A DNA stretch of 64,000 nucleotides from Citrifermentans bremense R1 (GTDB taxonomy: Bacteria > Desulfobacterota > Desulfuromonadia > Geobacterales > Geobacteraceae), in assembly GCF_000426865.1 (NCBI RefSeq), contig NZ_AUGE01000018.1, positions 1 through 64,000 of the forward strand. The letters run 5' to 3'. The translations under genes were made by a program, and so were the position numbers. Shown piece by piece: positions 26,033 to 35,673 of the stretch. The number at the start of each line of letters is the position of its first letter. Position 1 is the first letter of the stretch. A model generated the notes under the pieces. It saw nothing but the letters and a program-made list of their open reading frames with translations. It was not told the origin of the DNA and made no database searches.

Positions 26033-26726
26033 GGTAGAGAACATCAGCGTGAACTACGGCGCCATCAAGGCGCTGCAAAACGTTTCCTTCCAGATCAACC
26101 AGGGGGAGATCGTGGCACTCATCGGCGCCAACGGTGCCGGCAAGACCACCATCCTCAACACCATTTCCAATATCGTCCCCTCCGTCGCCGGCAAGATCTC
26201 CTATCTGGACCGGGAGATCACCAAGCTCCCGCCGCACGAGATCGTGAAGCTCGGCATCTCGCAGGTTCCCGAGGGGCGCCGCGTCTTCGCCAAGATGAGC
26301 GTGCTGGAGAACCTGGAGATGGGCGCCTATACCCGCAGCGACAGCGAGGTCGGCTCCGACATGGAGAAGATCTTCCAGCGTTTCCCGCGCCTGAACGAGC
26401 GCAAGAAGCAGGCGGCCAAGACCCTTTCCGGCGGCGAGCAGCAGATGCTGGCCATGGGGCGGGCGCTCATGTCCCGTCCGAAGCTGCTCCTGCTCGACGA
26501 GCCCTCCATGGGCCTCGCCCCGATGCTGGTGGAGCAGATCTTCCAGATCATCCAGGAGATCAACGCCGGCGGCACCACCATCCTGCTGGTGGAGCAAAAC
26601 GCCAACATGGCGCTCTCCATCGCCCACCGCGCCTACGTCCTTGAGACCGGCGAGGTCGTGCTGCAGGGGGACGCCAAGGAGCTTGCCTCCAACCCCGAGG
26701 TGAGGAAGGCGTACCTGGGAGAGTAG
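26025..26726 (+). CDS. livF: Branched-chain amino-acid ABC transporter ATPase LivF
   Basis: The 233-residue ATPase partners with LivG. Motifs are Walker A GANGAGKTT, QVPEGRRVFAKMSVLENLEM, signature LSGGEQQMLAMGRALM, Walker B LLLLDEPSMGLAP, and H-loop VEQNANMALSIAHRAYVLET. It ends NPEVRKAYLGE, typical for LivF. Its stop is one base before the start of the next gene, so the DMT transporter is probably cotranscribed. Confidence 0.93.
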   Translation: MLKVENISVNYGAIKALQNVSFQINQGEIVALIGANGAGKTTILNTISNIVPSVAGKISYLDREITKLPPHEIVKLGISQVPEGRRVFAKMSVLENLEMGAYTRSDSEVGSDMEKIFQRFPRLNERKKQAAKTLSGGEQQMLAMGRALMSRPKLLLLDEPSMGLAPMLVEQIFQIIQEINAGGTTILLVEQNANMALSIAHRAYVLETGEVVLQGDAKELASNPEVRKAYLGE

Positions 26727-26727
26727 G

Positions 26728-27630
26728 GTGTCCGAAACCGCCACCATCAAGCCTTGGATCAACCCCTACCTGGCCATCCTGGTAGGGGTTTTTGCTGTCT
26801 CCTTCTCCGCGATCCTGGTGCGGGTTTGCTCCGCGCCGCCGCTGGTGATAGCCGCCTACAGGCTCATCTTCACCTTCACTTTCCTGGCGCCGTTTACGCT
26901 CTGGGGAGGCGCCCCCGCACTCAGGGGAATGACGAAGCGGCAGGTACTCCTGTCCGCCGCGAGCGGCGTCTTCCTGGCCTTTCATTTCGTCACCTGGTTC
27001 ATCTCGCTCAAATACACCTCCATCGCCAGCTCGGTCGTGCTGGTCACCACCCAGCCGCTTTTCGTCGTGCTCGGTTCCTGGATCTTTTTCAAGGAGCGGG
27101 TGCCGCGCCTGGCGCTTTACGGCGGCGCGCTCGCCTTTGCCGGGAGCGTCGTCATCGGCGCCACCGACTTCCAGCTGGGAGGAAGCGCCTTCATCGGCGA
27201 CATGCTTGCCCTTTTTGCCGCCGTGATGGTCTCCGGATACCTTTTGATCGGGAGAAGGCTCAGAGGCGACGTCCCCCTTACCGGCTACACCTTCGTCACC
27301 TATGGATCGAGTGCGATCGTGCTGACCGCGACCGCTCTGGCCGCACGGTTTCCCATGTATCCCCATCCCGCCCGGGACTGGCTCATCTTCGTGGCGCTGG
27401 CTCTGGTCTGCACCATCCTGGGGCACACCGTATTTAACTGGGTGCTCCGGTATGTGCAGGCTTCCGTGGTTTCGGTGAGCGTCCTTGGCGAACCGCTCGG
27501 GGCGATCCTTTGGGCCGCCGTCTTCCTGGGCGAGAACCCGACCCCGCGCCAGGCCGTGGGGGGTGCCATCATCTTCTCGGGACTCTACCTCTTCACCAGG
27601 GTGACGGCGAGAGGCAAAAGGCGGGGCTAG
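26728..27630 (+). CDS. DMT-superfamily (EamA) transporter
   Basis: The 300-residue membrane protein has two EamA repeats and ten predicted helices (IAAYRLIFTFTFLAPFTLWG, VVLVTTQPLFVVLGSWIFFK, GEPLGAILWAAVFLGENPTP). It starts with GTG 26728 directly after the livF stop. Operon position hints at amino-acid or metabolite export, but the substrate is not visible. It is one of three EamA proteins in this window (also 4017 and 29855). Confidence 0.85.
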   Translation: MSETATIKPWINPYLAILVGVFAVSFSAILVRVCSAPPLVIAAYRLIFTFTFLAPFTLWGGAPALRGMTKRQVLLSAASGVFLAFHFVTWFISLKYTSIASSVVLVTTQPLFVVLGSWIFFKERVPRLALYGGALAFAGSVVIGATDFQLGGSAFIGDMLALFAAVMVSGYLLIGRRLRGDVPLTGYTFVTYGSSAIVLTATALAARFPMYPHPARDWLIFVALALVCTILGHTVFNWVLRYVQASVVSVSVLGEPLGAILWAAVFLGENPTPRQAVGGAIIFSGLYLFTRVTARGKRRG

Positions 27631-27753
27631 CAGGCAGGGGCTAGGGGCCAGGGGGGAGGGGGTAGGGGCTAGAACCCCTCCCCCTTTGGGAGAGGGCGGG
27701 GGTGCGGGCAGTTTGGCTGTGCGGCTTTTGAAACTATACGACAGGAGGCGGGT

Positions 27754-28248
27754 ATGGATTCCAATTTGAGTGCAAGCGCCAAACGGGTGCAGGACGCGCT
27801 CCATGGCTTCGGCCTGGATTGCAAGGTGAAGGAACTTGCGGAAAGCACGCGCACCGCGGTCGACGCGGCCAACGCTGTCGGGTGCGATGTGGGCCAGATT
27901 GTGAAATCGCTGGTGTTCAGGGGCAAGTCGAGTGGCAAGGCCGTGTTCGTCGTCGCAAGCGGCGCGAACCAGGTGAACGAAAAGAGCTTGGCGGTCCTCG
28001 TGGGCGAGAAGATAGGGAAGGCTGACGCCGACTTCGTGCGGGAACAGACGGGATTCGCCATCGGCGGGGTGTCGCCGGTGGGGCACCCGGCTCCACTGCA
28101 CACCTACGTGGACGAGGACCTCTTGGGCTACGACGAATTGTGGGCAGCGGCGGGGACACCTCACGCGCTCTTCTCTTTGACCCCGGAACAGCTCTGCCTG
28201 ATCACTTCGGGGGAAGTAGTGAACATAAAGAAAGTACTGGCGGCGTAG
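27754..28248 (+). CDS. YbaK/ProX-like aminoacyl-tRNA deacylase
   Basis: The 164-residue stand-alone editing-domain protein belongs to the YbaK/EbsC/ProXp family, which hydrolyses mischarged aminoacyl-tRNA such as Ala- or Cys-tRNA(Pro). Key segments are VGCDVGQIVKSLVFRG with the conserved lysine, FVREQTGFAIGGVSPVGHPA (the G-x-x-P-x-G-H loop), and FSLTPEQLCLITSGEVVNI. The exact tRNA substrate needs a family placement that sequence reading cannot give. It lies alone between G/C-rich repeats. Confidence 0.85.
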   Translation: MDSNLSASAKRVQDALHGFGLDCKVKELAESTRTAVDAANAVGCDVGQIVKSLVFRGKSSGKAVFVVASGANQVNEKSLAVLVGEKIGKADADFVREQTGFAIGGVSPVGHPAPLHTYVDEDLLGYDELWAAAGTPHALFSLTPEQLCLITSGEVVNIKKVLAA

Positions 28249-28419
28249 GGAGATTCACAATCAAATCCCCCCTGTCCCCCCTTCGCAAAGGGGGGGACGC
28301 TATAGCCTCGCCTTCGCAAAGGGGCATCGGGGCAACGGGGCATCGGGGCATACCGCAGACAACAGTTCCCCCCCTTCCTTGACGGGAGGGGGACTTTTAA
28401 TGCCGCAGACAAAGGAAAA
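28249..28419. repeat. G/C-rich intergenic repeats upstream of the NSS transporter
   Basis: CCCCCCTTCGCAAAGGGGGG (28273-28292) is a compact palindrome. A second TTCGCAAAGGGG and a four-fold run of GGGGCATC/GGGGCAAC units follow (28320-28352). CCGCAGACAA occurs twice (28352 and 28401). No gene is visible. Confidence 0.6.
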
Positions 28420-29805
28420 ATGGCAAGCATGGAAAGCATGGAAACACCCAAGGCAGTGAAGGCACGCGACAGTTTCACCACGGGTTTGGGCGTCATCGCC
28501 GCTACTCTCGGCTCCGCGGTGGGGCTGGGCAACATCTGGAAGTTCCCGGCGCTGACTGGGCTTAACGGCGGGGCGGCTTTTATCGTCGTCTACCTCCTCT
28601 CGACGCTTATGGCCGGACTCCCGGTGATGATCGCGGAACTGATGCTCGGCCGCCGCTCGAAGTCCGACGCACTGACCACGTTCCGGGTGCTGCACCCCAA
28701 ACGCGAAACCTGGTCGCTCATCGGCGCGGCCGGCGTCCTTTCCGCCTTTCTCATCCTTGCCTTTTACACGGAGGTCGCAGGGTGGGTCTTCGCCTACATC
28801 TTCAAGGCGGCTTCGGGGAGCATCCTCTCGGCCGATCCCAAGGTCACTTCGGCCGCCTTCGAGAAGCTGATCGCGGACCCGGTGCAGTCGGTCTTCTGGC
28901 AGTGCGCGGTCATCATCTTCGTCGGAGCCATCATCGTCATGGGGGTTTCCAAGGGGATCGAGAAGACCACCAAACGGCTGATGCCGGTCCTGTTCCTGAT
29001 CCTGGTTATGATCGGCGTGCGCAGCCTGATGCTCCCGGGCGCAGCCCAAGGGCTCGATTTCTTATTCCGCCCCGACTTTTCCAAGGTCACTGGCGCCGTG
29101 GTGCTCACCGCCATGGGGCTTGCCTTCTTCAAGCTCTCGGTCGGGATGGGGACCATGATCACCTACGGGAGCTACTTCAGGGACGACCAGAACGTTCCCA
29201 TGACCGCTCTGCGCGTGATGCTTGCGGACCTCACCGTTTCCATCCTGGCTGGGATCGCCATCTTCCCTGCCGTGTTCAGCTTCGGGTTCAAACCGGAGGC
29301 CGGGCCGTCGCTTCTCTTCATCACCATCCCGGCGGTGTTCTCCCAGATGCCTTTCGGCAACGTCTTCGTGGTTCTCTTCTTCGTCCTCGGGGCCATTGCC
29401 GCGACGGGCGCCATGCTCTCCATCATGGAGGTGCCGGTCGCCTATCTGCACCAGCGCTTCGGCGTGAGCCGCTTCAAGGCCACGGCTGCTACCGGCACTC
29501 TACTGGCTCTGATCGGGTCCACTGCCGCACTCTCCAACAGCGTCCTCGCAAACTTCAAGCTGTTCGGCATGACCATGTTCGACCTGTACGACTTCCTTAC
29601 CTCGAACCTGCTGATGCCGGTGGGGGGGCTCTTCATCTGCATCTTCGTAGGGTGGGTGTGGGGGGAGCAGAAGGTGAGGGGGGCATTGTCCAACGACGGC
29701 ACGCTGCGAAACGGTGCCGTAATAAGCATCTTCTTCTTCCTGGTGAAGTATGTGGCGCCCATCACCATCGGCGTCATCCTGCTGCGCGGACTGAAAATCA
29801 TCTAG
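28420..29805 (+). CDS. Sodium-dependent transporter of the NSS/SNF family
   Basis: The 461-residue inner-membrane symporter has about 11-12 helices. The NSS opening is intact: GVIAATLGSAVGLGNIWKFP, then ALTGLNGGAAFIVVYLL. Unwound helix 1 has the G-x-x-x-G-L-G-N motif that binds Na+ and substrate. Other marks are AELMLGRRSKSDAL and the helix-6 region FFKLSVGMGTMITYGSYF. Bacterial relatives (LeuT, MhsT, TnaT) import hydrophobic or aromatic amino acids. AAAGGA precedes the ATG. It is a single gene closed by a strong hairpin. Confidence 0.88.
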   Translation: MASMESMETPKAVKARDSFTTGLGVIAATLGSAVGLGNIWKFPALTGLNGGAAFIVVYLLSTLMAGLPVMIAELMLGRRSKSDALTTFRVLHPKRETWSLIGAAGVLSAFLILAFYTEVAGWVFAYIFKAASGSILSADPKVTSAAFEKLIADPVQSVFWQCAVIIFVGAIIVMGVSKGIEKTTKRLMPVLFLILVMIGVRSLMLPGAAQGLDFLFRPDFSKVTGAVVLTAMGLAFFKLSVGMGTMITYGSYFRDDQNVPMTALRVMLADLTVSILAGIAIFPAVFSFGFKPEAGPSLLFITIPAVFSQMPFGNVFVVLFFVLGAIAATGAMLSIMEVPVAYLHQRFGVSRFKATAATGTLLALIGSTAALSNSVLANFKLFGMTMFDLYDFLTSNLLMPVGGLFICIFVGWVWGEQKVRGALSNDGTLRNGAVISIFFFLVKYVAPITIGVILLRGLKII

Positions 29806-29809
29806 CTAC

Positions 29810-29838
29810 TTAGCGCCCCCTCCCGCAGGGGGCGCTAA
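29810..29838 (+). terminator. Stem-loop between NSS gene and rarD
   Basis: TTAGCGCCCCCT and AGGGGGCGCTAA form a 12-base perfect stem with a 5-base loop. Only a weak T run follows. Confidence 0.6.
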
Positions 29839-29854
29839 ATTACCGGAACCCGAT

Positions 29855-30778
29855 ATGACCAAACCTGCCGACACTTCCGAACTGGCTGCGACCGAGGCGC
29901 GGCGCCTTGGCGTCATCTACGGTCTTGCCGCGTACCTTTGCTGGGGTTTTTTCCCGCTCTACTTCAAATCGGTCAAGGTCGTGCCGCCGCTTGAGATGGT
30001 GTCGCACCGGATAGTCTGGTCGCTGGCTTTCCTGCTTTTGCTCATCACCTGGAAAAAGGCGTGGCGGAGCATGCTGGAGCTTCTCACCCTCCCCAAATCG
30101 TTGGCGGTGCTCTTTGCGACCACCCTGCTCATCGCCACCAACTGGCTGGTCTTCATCTACGCCATCAGCGTGGGGGAGGTGCTGCAGTCGAGCCTTGGCT
30201 ATTTCATCAATCCGCTGGTGAGCGTGCTGCTGGGGTTTTTGTTCCTGCGGGAGAGGCTGGAGCGTCCGCAGTGGATCAGCCTGGCCCTCGCCGTTGCCGG
30301 CGTCCTGTACCTGGCCATCGAGTACGGCAGCATGCCCTGGATCGCCCTGGCGCTGGCGCTTTCTTTCGGGCTTTACGGCCTGATCCGCAAGGCGCTTCAT
30401 GTGGAGCCTTTGGTCGGGCTCACCGTCGAGACGCTCTTGCTCGCACCTTTTGCGCTGTACTACCTGGTCCACCTGAACCAAACCGGCGCCGGGGTTTTCC
30501 TGACCCATTCCACCCGTCTCGATCTGCTCATCCCCATGTCCGGCATCGTCACCGCCATACCGCTTCTTCTCTTTGCCGCCGCTGCCAAGAAACTGCGGCT
30601 GGCTACTATCGGATTTTTGCAGTACATCACCCCCACCATGCACTTCCTGCTCGCCATCACCATCTTCGGCGAGACCTTCACCCATACGCACATGGTGAGC
30701 TTCCTCTTCATCTGGAGCGGCCTGGCCCTGTACTCGTGGCACGCCTATCGCTTCGTCACCCGGCAGCAGGTACGGTAA
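29855..30778 (+). CDS. rarD: RarD-type EamA transporter
   Basis: The 307-residue protein belongs to the RarD branch of the DMT superfamily. It shows GVIYGLAAYLCWGFFPLYFK with the Y-x-x-W-G-x-x-P-L-Y-x-K signature, HRIVWSLAFLLLLITWKKAW, YISVGEVLQSSLGYFINPL-type text, and GFLQYITPTMHFLLAITIFG. RarD is annotated as a chloramphenicol-sensitivity protein, but its real substrate is unsettled. Length and all ten helices are normal. It is followed by a GTTCCCAAGG palindrome. Confidence 0.88.
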   Translation: MTKPADTSELAATEARRLGVIYGLAAYLCWGFFPLYFKSVKVVPPLEMVSHRIVWSLAFLLLLITWKKAWRSMLELLTLPKSLAVLFATTLLIATNWLVFIYAISVGEVLQSSLGYFINPLVSVLLGFLFLRERLERPQWISLALAVAGVLYLAIEYGSMPWIALALALSFGLYGLIRKALHVEPLVGLTVETLLLAPFALYYLVHLNQTGAGVFLTHSTRLDLLIPMSGIVTAIPLLLFAAAAKKLRLATIGFLQYITPTMHFLLAITIFGETFTHTHMVSFLFIWSGLALYSWHAYRFVTRQQVR

Positions 30779-30790
30779 AGGTAGTGTCTG

Positions 30791-30814
30791 GTTCCCAAGG
30801 TGGACCTTGGGAAC
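30791..30814. repeat. GTTCCCAAGG palindrome, second copy of the GTTCCCAAGCT family
   Basis: Ten-base perfect arms surround TGGA. GATGGACC occurs in tandem just after (30818-30841). The gap to 31031 is otherwise without a gene or a clear promoter. Confidence 0.65.
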
Positions 30815-31030
30815 CACGATGGACCGATGGACCTGATGGACCACACCTGCCTCTTTATACTCATTTCCCCCCCCCTTTCGCTGTAGAAATCTCATAAATT
30901 TCTAAACTTCTCTCTCCACAACCCGAAAAGACTATGGACTTGCAACCTGTATCCATTGAGCAGCGTTTCATTGTCTGCTCTGACAGGTGCGGTAAAGAGC
31001 CCTGGTTGTACCAGAGCAGGAGCTGACGCT

Positions 31031-33109
31031 ATGCACCCTTCATCCCAGATCAAGCAAATCCTTGTAGTGGAAGATGACGAGTCCCACGCGGAACTGATCA
31101 GGAGAGGTTTCAACGACACCTCCGACCAGTATCGTCTGACTGTTGCCACCAGTTTTCAGGAAGCGCTCGCGAGGGTGCAGACTCGCGACTTCGACATAGT
31201 GCTCACCGATTACCTCCTTCCCGATGGCAAAGGCGTGGACCTTGTGCTGAAAAGCGGGCAGACCACGCCGGTAGTGATCATGACCTCGCACGGCAACGAG
31301 CAACTAGCAGTCGACGCCATGAAGGCCGGCGCGCTCGATTACGTGGTCAAAATGCCTGAGGTTTTCGAGGCGATGCCGCGCATCATAGAACGCGCCTTGC
31401 GCGAATGGGACCTGATGCTCGAACACAAGCACGCTGTGGACGCGCTGCTGTTGCAGACCCGTCAACTTGAACATGAGGTGACCGAGCGGCAGATCGCCCA
31501 GGAGGCGCTGCAGGCGCAAGCTGTTGTTTTGCAAAACGAGATCGCGGAGCGCCGGCAGGCCCAGGAGACTCTGCGGCTCTCCGAGGAAAAATTCTCGAAG
31601 GCCTTCGACAACGCTCCCATGATCATGACCATCACGACGCGGGAAAACGGCACCCTCCTCGACGTCAATAACAGGTTCCTTGAAGTATCGGGTTGGGGCC
31701 GGGAAGAGGTCATAGGCAAGTCCACCACAGAGGTCGGCTGGATCAGCAGCGACGATCGGGCAACCGTATTCGAGATCCTCAATCGGGAAGGGCATGTCTC
31801 GGGGATGGCATTGAGCCTCCACCCACGGGGCGGGCGGACCATCAAGGCCGAACTCTACATCGAGACCCTCACCGTGGACGGCAGCGATCGCCTTTTGGGG
31901 ATCGCCATCGACGTCACTGAGCGGCACAAGCTCGAAGAACAGTTGCGCCATTCCCAGAAGCTGGAAGCGGTCGGTCTTTTGGCAGGCGGGGTGGCTCACG
32001 ACTTCAACAACATCCTCACCGTGATCGGCGGGTATTGCGAGATGCTCAAACTCGACCTCGCGCCGTGCCATCCCCTGCGGGACAAGGTGCTGCAGATATC
32101 CGCCGCCTCCGAGCGCGCCTCCAACCTGACCCGCAGTCTGCTCGCTTTCAGCCGCAAGGGGGAGGTGAAGGCGGTTCCGACCGACCTGAACCTGCTGTTG
32201 CGAGGGGTGGAGAAGTTCCTGCAGCGCATCATCGGCGAGGACATCACCCTTTCCACCAAGGTCCCCGAGAGCTCCGTCTGGGCCGTGGTCGACTCGGGGC
32301 AGATCGACCAGGTGCTGATGAACCTCGCGGCCAACGCGAGGGATGCCATGCCCAAGGGGGGGAGCCTGTTCGTAGCGTTGGAGCGCCAGGAGATCGACGC
32401 CGGATTCGTGCAAGCCCACGGCTTCGGTACCCCCGGCAGCTATGCCCTCTTGACCGTTTCCGATACCGGCCAGGGGATGGACGAGGAGACCAGAAACAGG
32501 ATCTTCGACCCGTTTTTCACCACCAAGGTGTCGGGAAAGGGGACCGGACTCGGTCTTGCCATCGTCTACGGCATCGTCATCCAGCACAAGGGGTTCGTCA
32601 ACGTCTACAGCGAGCCCGGTGTCGGCAGCACCTTCCGCATCTATCTCCCGGTGGTGGAGCCGGAGCAGGTCGCCGGCGCCGAGGCCGTCACCATCGAGGA
32701 TGAGGTGCGCGGCTGCGAGACCATCCTGGTGGCCGAGGACGATCTGTATGTCCTGGAGCTGGTGACGAGCGTCCTCATGCAGTACGGCTACTGCATCATC
32801 CACGCTGCCAACGGGGAGGAAGCCGTGCAGAAGTTCCAGGAGAACGACCAGATAGCGCTGGTGCTGATGGACATCATCATGCCCGTCATGAACGGCAAGG
32901 AGGCAGCGGAAAAGATCCGGCGGCTGCGGCCCGAGGCCAGGATTCTTTTCACCAGCGGCTACACGGCTGAAATAATCAAGAGCAGATGCGAGTTGGAGGA
33001 GAGTGCCGAATTGATCATGAAGCCGGTCAAGCCTGCGCTCCTGCTCAAAAAGGTGCGGGAGATGCTGGACCGGCCCCCGCGGATATCAGGCAGGGGAGGG
33101 GAAGCATGA
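31031..33109 (+). CDS. Hybrid histidine kinase, REC-PAS-HisKA-HATPase-REC
   Basis: The 692-residue cytoplasmic protein has an N-terminal receiver (residues 8-125, phosphoacceptor D60 in [12 protein letters not shown]). A coiled coil (130-183), a PAS domain (184-300) and a dimerisation helix with H323 ([17 protein letters not shown]) follow. Next are an ATPase domain (N box [14 protein letters not shown], then [11 protein letters not shown]) and a C-terminal receiver with Asp near 614 ([12 protein letters not shown]). There are no membrane helices, so input comes through the first receiver or PAS. The ATG at 31031 has AGGAG before it. It overlaps the next kinase by 4 bases and the three genes form one phosphorelay. 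Confidence 0.9.
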   Translation: MHPSSQIKQILVVEDDESHAELIRRGFNDTSDQYRLTVATSFQEALARVQTRDFDIVLTDYLLPDGKGVDLVLKSGQTTPVVIMTSHGNEQLAVDAMKAGALDYVVKMPEVFEAMPRIIERALREWDLMLEHKHAVDALLLQTRQLEHEVTERQIAQEALQAQAVVLQNEIAERRQAQETLRLSEEKFSKAFDNAPMIMTITTRENGTLLDVNNRFLEVSGWGREEVIGKSTTEVGWISSDDRATVFEILNREGHVSGMALSLHPRGGRTIKAELYIETLTVDGSDRLLGIAIDVTERHKLEEQLRHSQKLEAVGLLAGGVAHDFNNILTVIGGYCEMLKLDLAPCHPLRDKVLQISAASERASNLTRSLLAFSRKGEVKAVPTDLNLLLRGVEKFLQRIIGEDITLSTKVPESSVWAVVDSGQIDQVLMNLAANARDAMPKGGSLFVALERQEIDAGFVQAHGFGTPGSYALLTVSDTGQGMDEETRNRIFDPFFTTKVSGKGTGLGLAIVYGIVIQHKGFVNVYSEPGVGSTFRIYLPVVEPEQVAGAEAVTIEDEVRGCETILVAEDDLYVLELVTSVLMQYGYCIIHAANGEEAVQKFQENDQIALVLMDIIMPVMNGKEAAEKIRRLRPEARILFTSGYTAEIIKSRCELEESAELIMKPVKPALLLKKVREMLDRPPRISGRGGEA

Positions 33110-35004
33110 TCAAGCAGAAACACCGGATTCGCAGCTTCGCGCTGCTTTTGGCCGGTTTCTGGACCATAGCCATCGCGATCTCGTATGCCTGGCTCTATCA
33201 TCACGAAATGGACAGCGTGGTGGAAGTGGCGCGTGCCGAGGCCCGCGCCTCCTTCAACAAGGACGCCTTGTTTCGCCGCTGGGGAAACAGGCATGGCGGC
33301 GTCTACGTCCCGGTGACCGAGGCCACCCTCCCGAATCCTTACCTGGCCCACATAGCCGAACGTGACATAACCACCCCCTCCGGAAGGCGGCTTACCCTCG
33401 TCAACCCCGCGTACATGATGCGTCAGGTCTTCGAGCTCGCGGACGGGCATGGCGATCAGATTCGCGGCCACATCACCAGCTTGAAACCGCTGCGCCCCGA
33501 AAACACCCCGGATCCCTGGGAGGCGAAGGCGCTCCGCCAGTTCGAGAACGGGGTACAGGAGGTGAGCGAGGTCCAAAATGTGGGCGGCCACGAGCAGTTG
33601 AGGCTCATGCGCCCCTTCATAACGGAGGAGGGATGCCTCAAATGCCACGCGGTGCAGGGATACAAGGCGGGCGACGTGCGGGGAGGGGTAAGCGTCTTGG
33701 TTCCGCTTGAAAACAAGGCGGAGTATGCCAAAAGCGCAGTCGTCGCGGGCCTCCTGAGCTACGGGGTGCTCTGGATCTTCGGGATGGGGTTGATCCTGGT
33801 CGGTGCCAGGGTGGTTACCAGGAACTTGAGCATCCTGGAGGAGAGCGAGGAGCGCTACCGCACCGTGGCGAACTACACGGCAGACTGGGAATACTGGCAG
33901 GGGCTCGACGGCTCCTTCAAGTACATATCCCCCTCCTGCAAGGAGATCTCGGATTACAGCCACGACGAGTTCCATGACGACCCAGCGCTTATAAAGCGGA
34001 TCGTCCATCCGGACGACCTTGCTGCCTTCGACAATCACTTCCATGCGGCGAGGAATGGGAAGGGCGAGCCGATCGACTTCCGCATCGTCAGGCGCGACGG
34101 CGAAGTGAGGTGGATCTCGCACATATGCCAGATAGTGTACACAAGCGAAGGGGCCGAGAACGGCATCCGCGCCAGCAACCGGGATATCACCGATCGCAAG
34201 AAGGTCGAGGCTGCAGTGAAGGAACAGGCAGCGCTCCTGGAGAACGAGGTGCGCGAGCGGATGGTGCGCGAGGTGGAACTGGAGGCGAAGAACGCGGAGT
34301 TGGAGCGCTTCACCTACACGGTCTCCCACGACTTGAAGAGCCCGCTCATCACCATCAAAGGTTTCGCCGGTGCGGTCCTTAAGGACTTCGAGGCCGGGAA
34401 GCTGACGCGGCTCGATTCGGACGTGAAAAGGATCATGGGGGCCGCCGACAAGATGGCCGCGCTTTTAAGCGATCTCTTGGAGTTATCGAGGATCGGCCGC
34501 ATCATGAACCCTCCCTCCCAGATCGACCTGAACCTGCTGGCGCAGGAGGTGCTGGGACAGCTTTCCGGCCCGCTCGCGCAGGGCGGTGTGGAGGTGGTCC
34601 TGCAGCCGGGACTTCCCGCGGTATGGGGAGATGCGCCGCGCATTGCCGAGGTGCTGCAAAACCTGGTGGAGAACGCGGTGAAGTACATGGGGGATCAACT
34701 GCAGCCGCTGGTGGAGATCGGCGTACGGGAAGGGGAGGGCGAGCAGGTTTTCTGGGTACGGGACAACGGCATGGGGATCGCGGAGCCGTATCGGGAAACC
34801 GTCTTCGGGCTCTTCAATAAGCTCGATCCGCACTCGGAGGGTACCGGGATCGGGCTCGCGCTGGCGCGCCGCATCGTCGAACTCCACGACGGACGGCTCT
34901 GGGTGGAGTCGGAAGGCCCAGGCCTCGGGAGCACCTTCTGCTTTACCCTGGGGGCCAAGAACCCCGCTGACAATGACAATGCTACAAAGGGAGGGACAAC
35001 ATGA
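33106..35004 (+). CDS. Membrane histidine kinase with periplasmic c-type heme (DUF3365-like) and PAS domains
   Basis: The 632-residue protein has helix 1 at about 10-31 and helix 2 at about 211-235. The enclosed periplasmic domain (32-210) carries a single heme-attachment motif C177-L-K-C-H181 in FITEEGCLKCHAVQGYKAGD, as in DUF3365/Tll0287-like sensor domains. PAS/PAC lies at about 245-362, a coiled coil at 365-400, and the phosphorylated His at H408 (TVSHDLKSPLITIKGF). The ATPase domain ends LWVESEGPGLGSTFCFTLG. It likely senses redox state or a gas at the heme. ATG 33106 lies in an ATGA overlap with the upstream kinase. Confidence 0.9.
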   Translation: MIKQKHRIRSFALLLAGFWTIAIAISYAWLYHHEMDSVVEVARAEARASFNKDALFRRWGNRHGGVYVPVTEATLPNPYLAHIAERDITTPSGRRLTLVNPAYMMRQVFELADGHGDQIRGHITSLKPLRPENTPDPWEAKALRQFENGVQEVSEVQNVGGHEQLRLMRPFITEEGCLKCHAVQGYKAGDVRGGVSVLVPLENKAEYAKSAVVAGLLSYGVLWIFGMGLILVGARVVTRNLSILEESEERYRTVANYTADWEYWQGLDGSFKYISPSCKEISDYSHDEFHDDPALIKRIVHPDDLAAFDNHFHAARNGKGEPIDFRIVRRDGEVRWISHICQIVYTSEGAENGIRASNRDITDRKKVEAAVKEQAALLENEVRERMVREVELEAKNAELERFTYTVSHDLKSPLITIKGFAGAVLKDFEAGKLTRLDSDVKRIMGAADKMAALLSDLLELSRIGRIMNPPSQIDLNLLAQEVLGQLSGPLAQGGVEVVLQPGLPAVWGDAPRIAEVLQNLVENAVKYMGDQLQPLVEIGVREGEGEQVFWVRDNGMGIAEPYRETVFGLFNKLDPHSEGTGIGLALARRIVELHDGRLWVESEGPGLGSTFCFTLGAKNPADNDNATKGGTT

Positions 35005-35441
35005 ACGGCGAACCGCTTTGCATCCTGCTGGTCGAGGACAACCCAGATCACGCCGAACTGGCGATGCGCAACCTGGACGACGGCAAGCTGGCCAACAGGA
35101 TCTTTCATGTGGAAGACGGCGAGGCTGCACTCGATTTCCTCAACCACAGGGGGGTCTATGCCGACCCGGGTGAGTACCCGCGCCCGCACCTGATCCTTTT
35201 GGACCTGCGTCTTCCCAAGGTGGACGGCATCGAGGTGCTGAAGGCGGTGAAGGCCTCGGAAGAGCTTAAGGCGATCCCCGTGGTGATACTGACCACCTCG
35301 GCGGCGGAGCGCGATCTTGCCCAGGCCTATCAGAATTACGCCAACAGCTACCTGACCAAACCGGTGGACTTCGACTCCTTCAGCGAGCTTTTGCGCGACA
35401 TGGGCTTTTACTGGCTGGCCTGGAACAAACGCCCCTGGTAG
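35001..35441 (+). CDS. Single-domain response regulator (Rcp1-like)
   Basis: The 146-residue protein is a receiver only: ILLVEDNPDHAELAMRNL at the start, phosphoacceptor D68 in LILLDLRLPKVDG, and YLTKPVDFDSF with the conserved lysine. The long loop between strand 2 and helix 3 (LNHRGVYADPGEYPRPHLIL) is typical of the Rcp1/CheY-like partners of phytochrome- and heme-type kinases. With no DNA-binding domain, it must relay phosphate or act by protein contact. It overlaps the kinase stop by 4 bases. Confidence 0.9.
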   Translation: MNGEPLCILLVEDNPDHAELAMRNLDDGKLANRIFHVEDGEAALDFLNHRGVYADPGEYPRPHLILLDLRLPKVDGIEVLKAVKASEELKAIPVVILTTSAAERDLAQAYQNYANSYLTKPVDFDSFSELLRDMGFYWLAWNKRPW

Positions 35442-35526
35442 CCCTCCAAATTCCCTCCCATCTGGACCGGAAAAACGGCTGCTTCGCCTTGCGGGCAGCC
35501 TCCCGGTTGCACCCTCCTCCCTACTT

Positions 35527-35665
35527 CCTGTCGGAATAACTTGAGTTTTGTCGGCAAAACCTATATATTTCTGCGATTCCGATTAAACACCAAACGAGTG
35601 GGGATCGGGGCCTCCCGCGTCTCCTTCCCACGCAGTGTCCGATAAAACTTCTGTATTCCGACAGG
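35527..35665 (+). promoter_or_regulatory. trpG promoter with GTCGG palindromes
   Basis: TTGAGT (35541-35546), a 17-base spacer, and TATATT (35564-35569) form a promoter. The spacer start is the palindrome GTTTTGTCGGCAAAAC (35545-35560), placed where a repressor would block RNA polymerase. CCTGTCGGAATA (35527-35538) has its exact inverse TATTCCGACAGG at 35654-35665, just before trpG. The shared GTCGG(A/C)A core suggests one regulator with three contact sites. Which regulator is unknown. Confidence 0.5.
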
Positions 35666-35673
35666 TTACTCAT

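Noticed and set aside
35442-35673. Classical trp attenuator
   Set aside because: No Trp-rich leader peptide and no T-tract terminator; the palindromes fit operators better.
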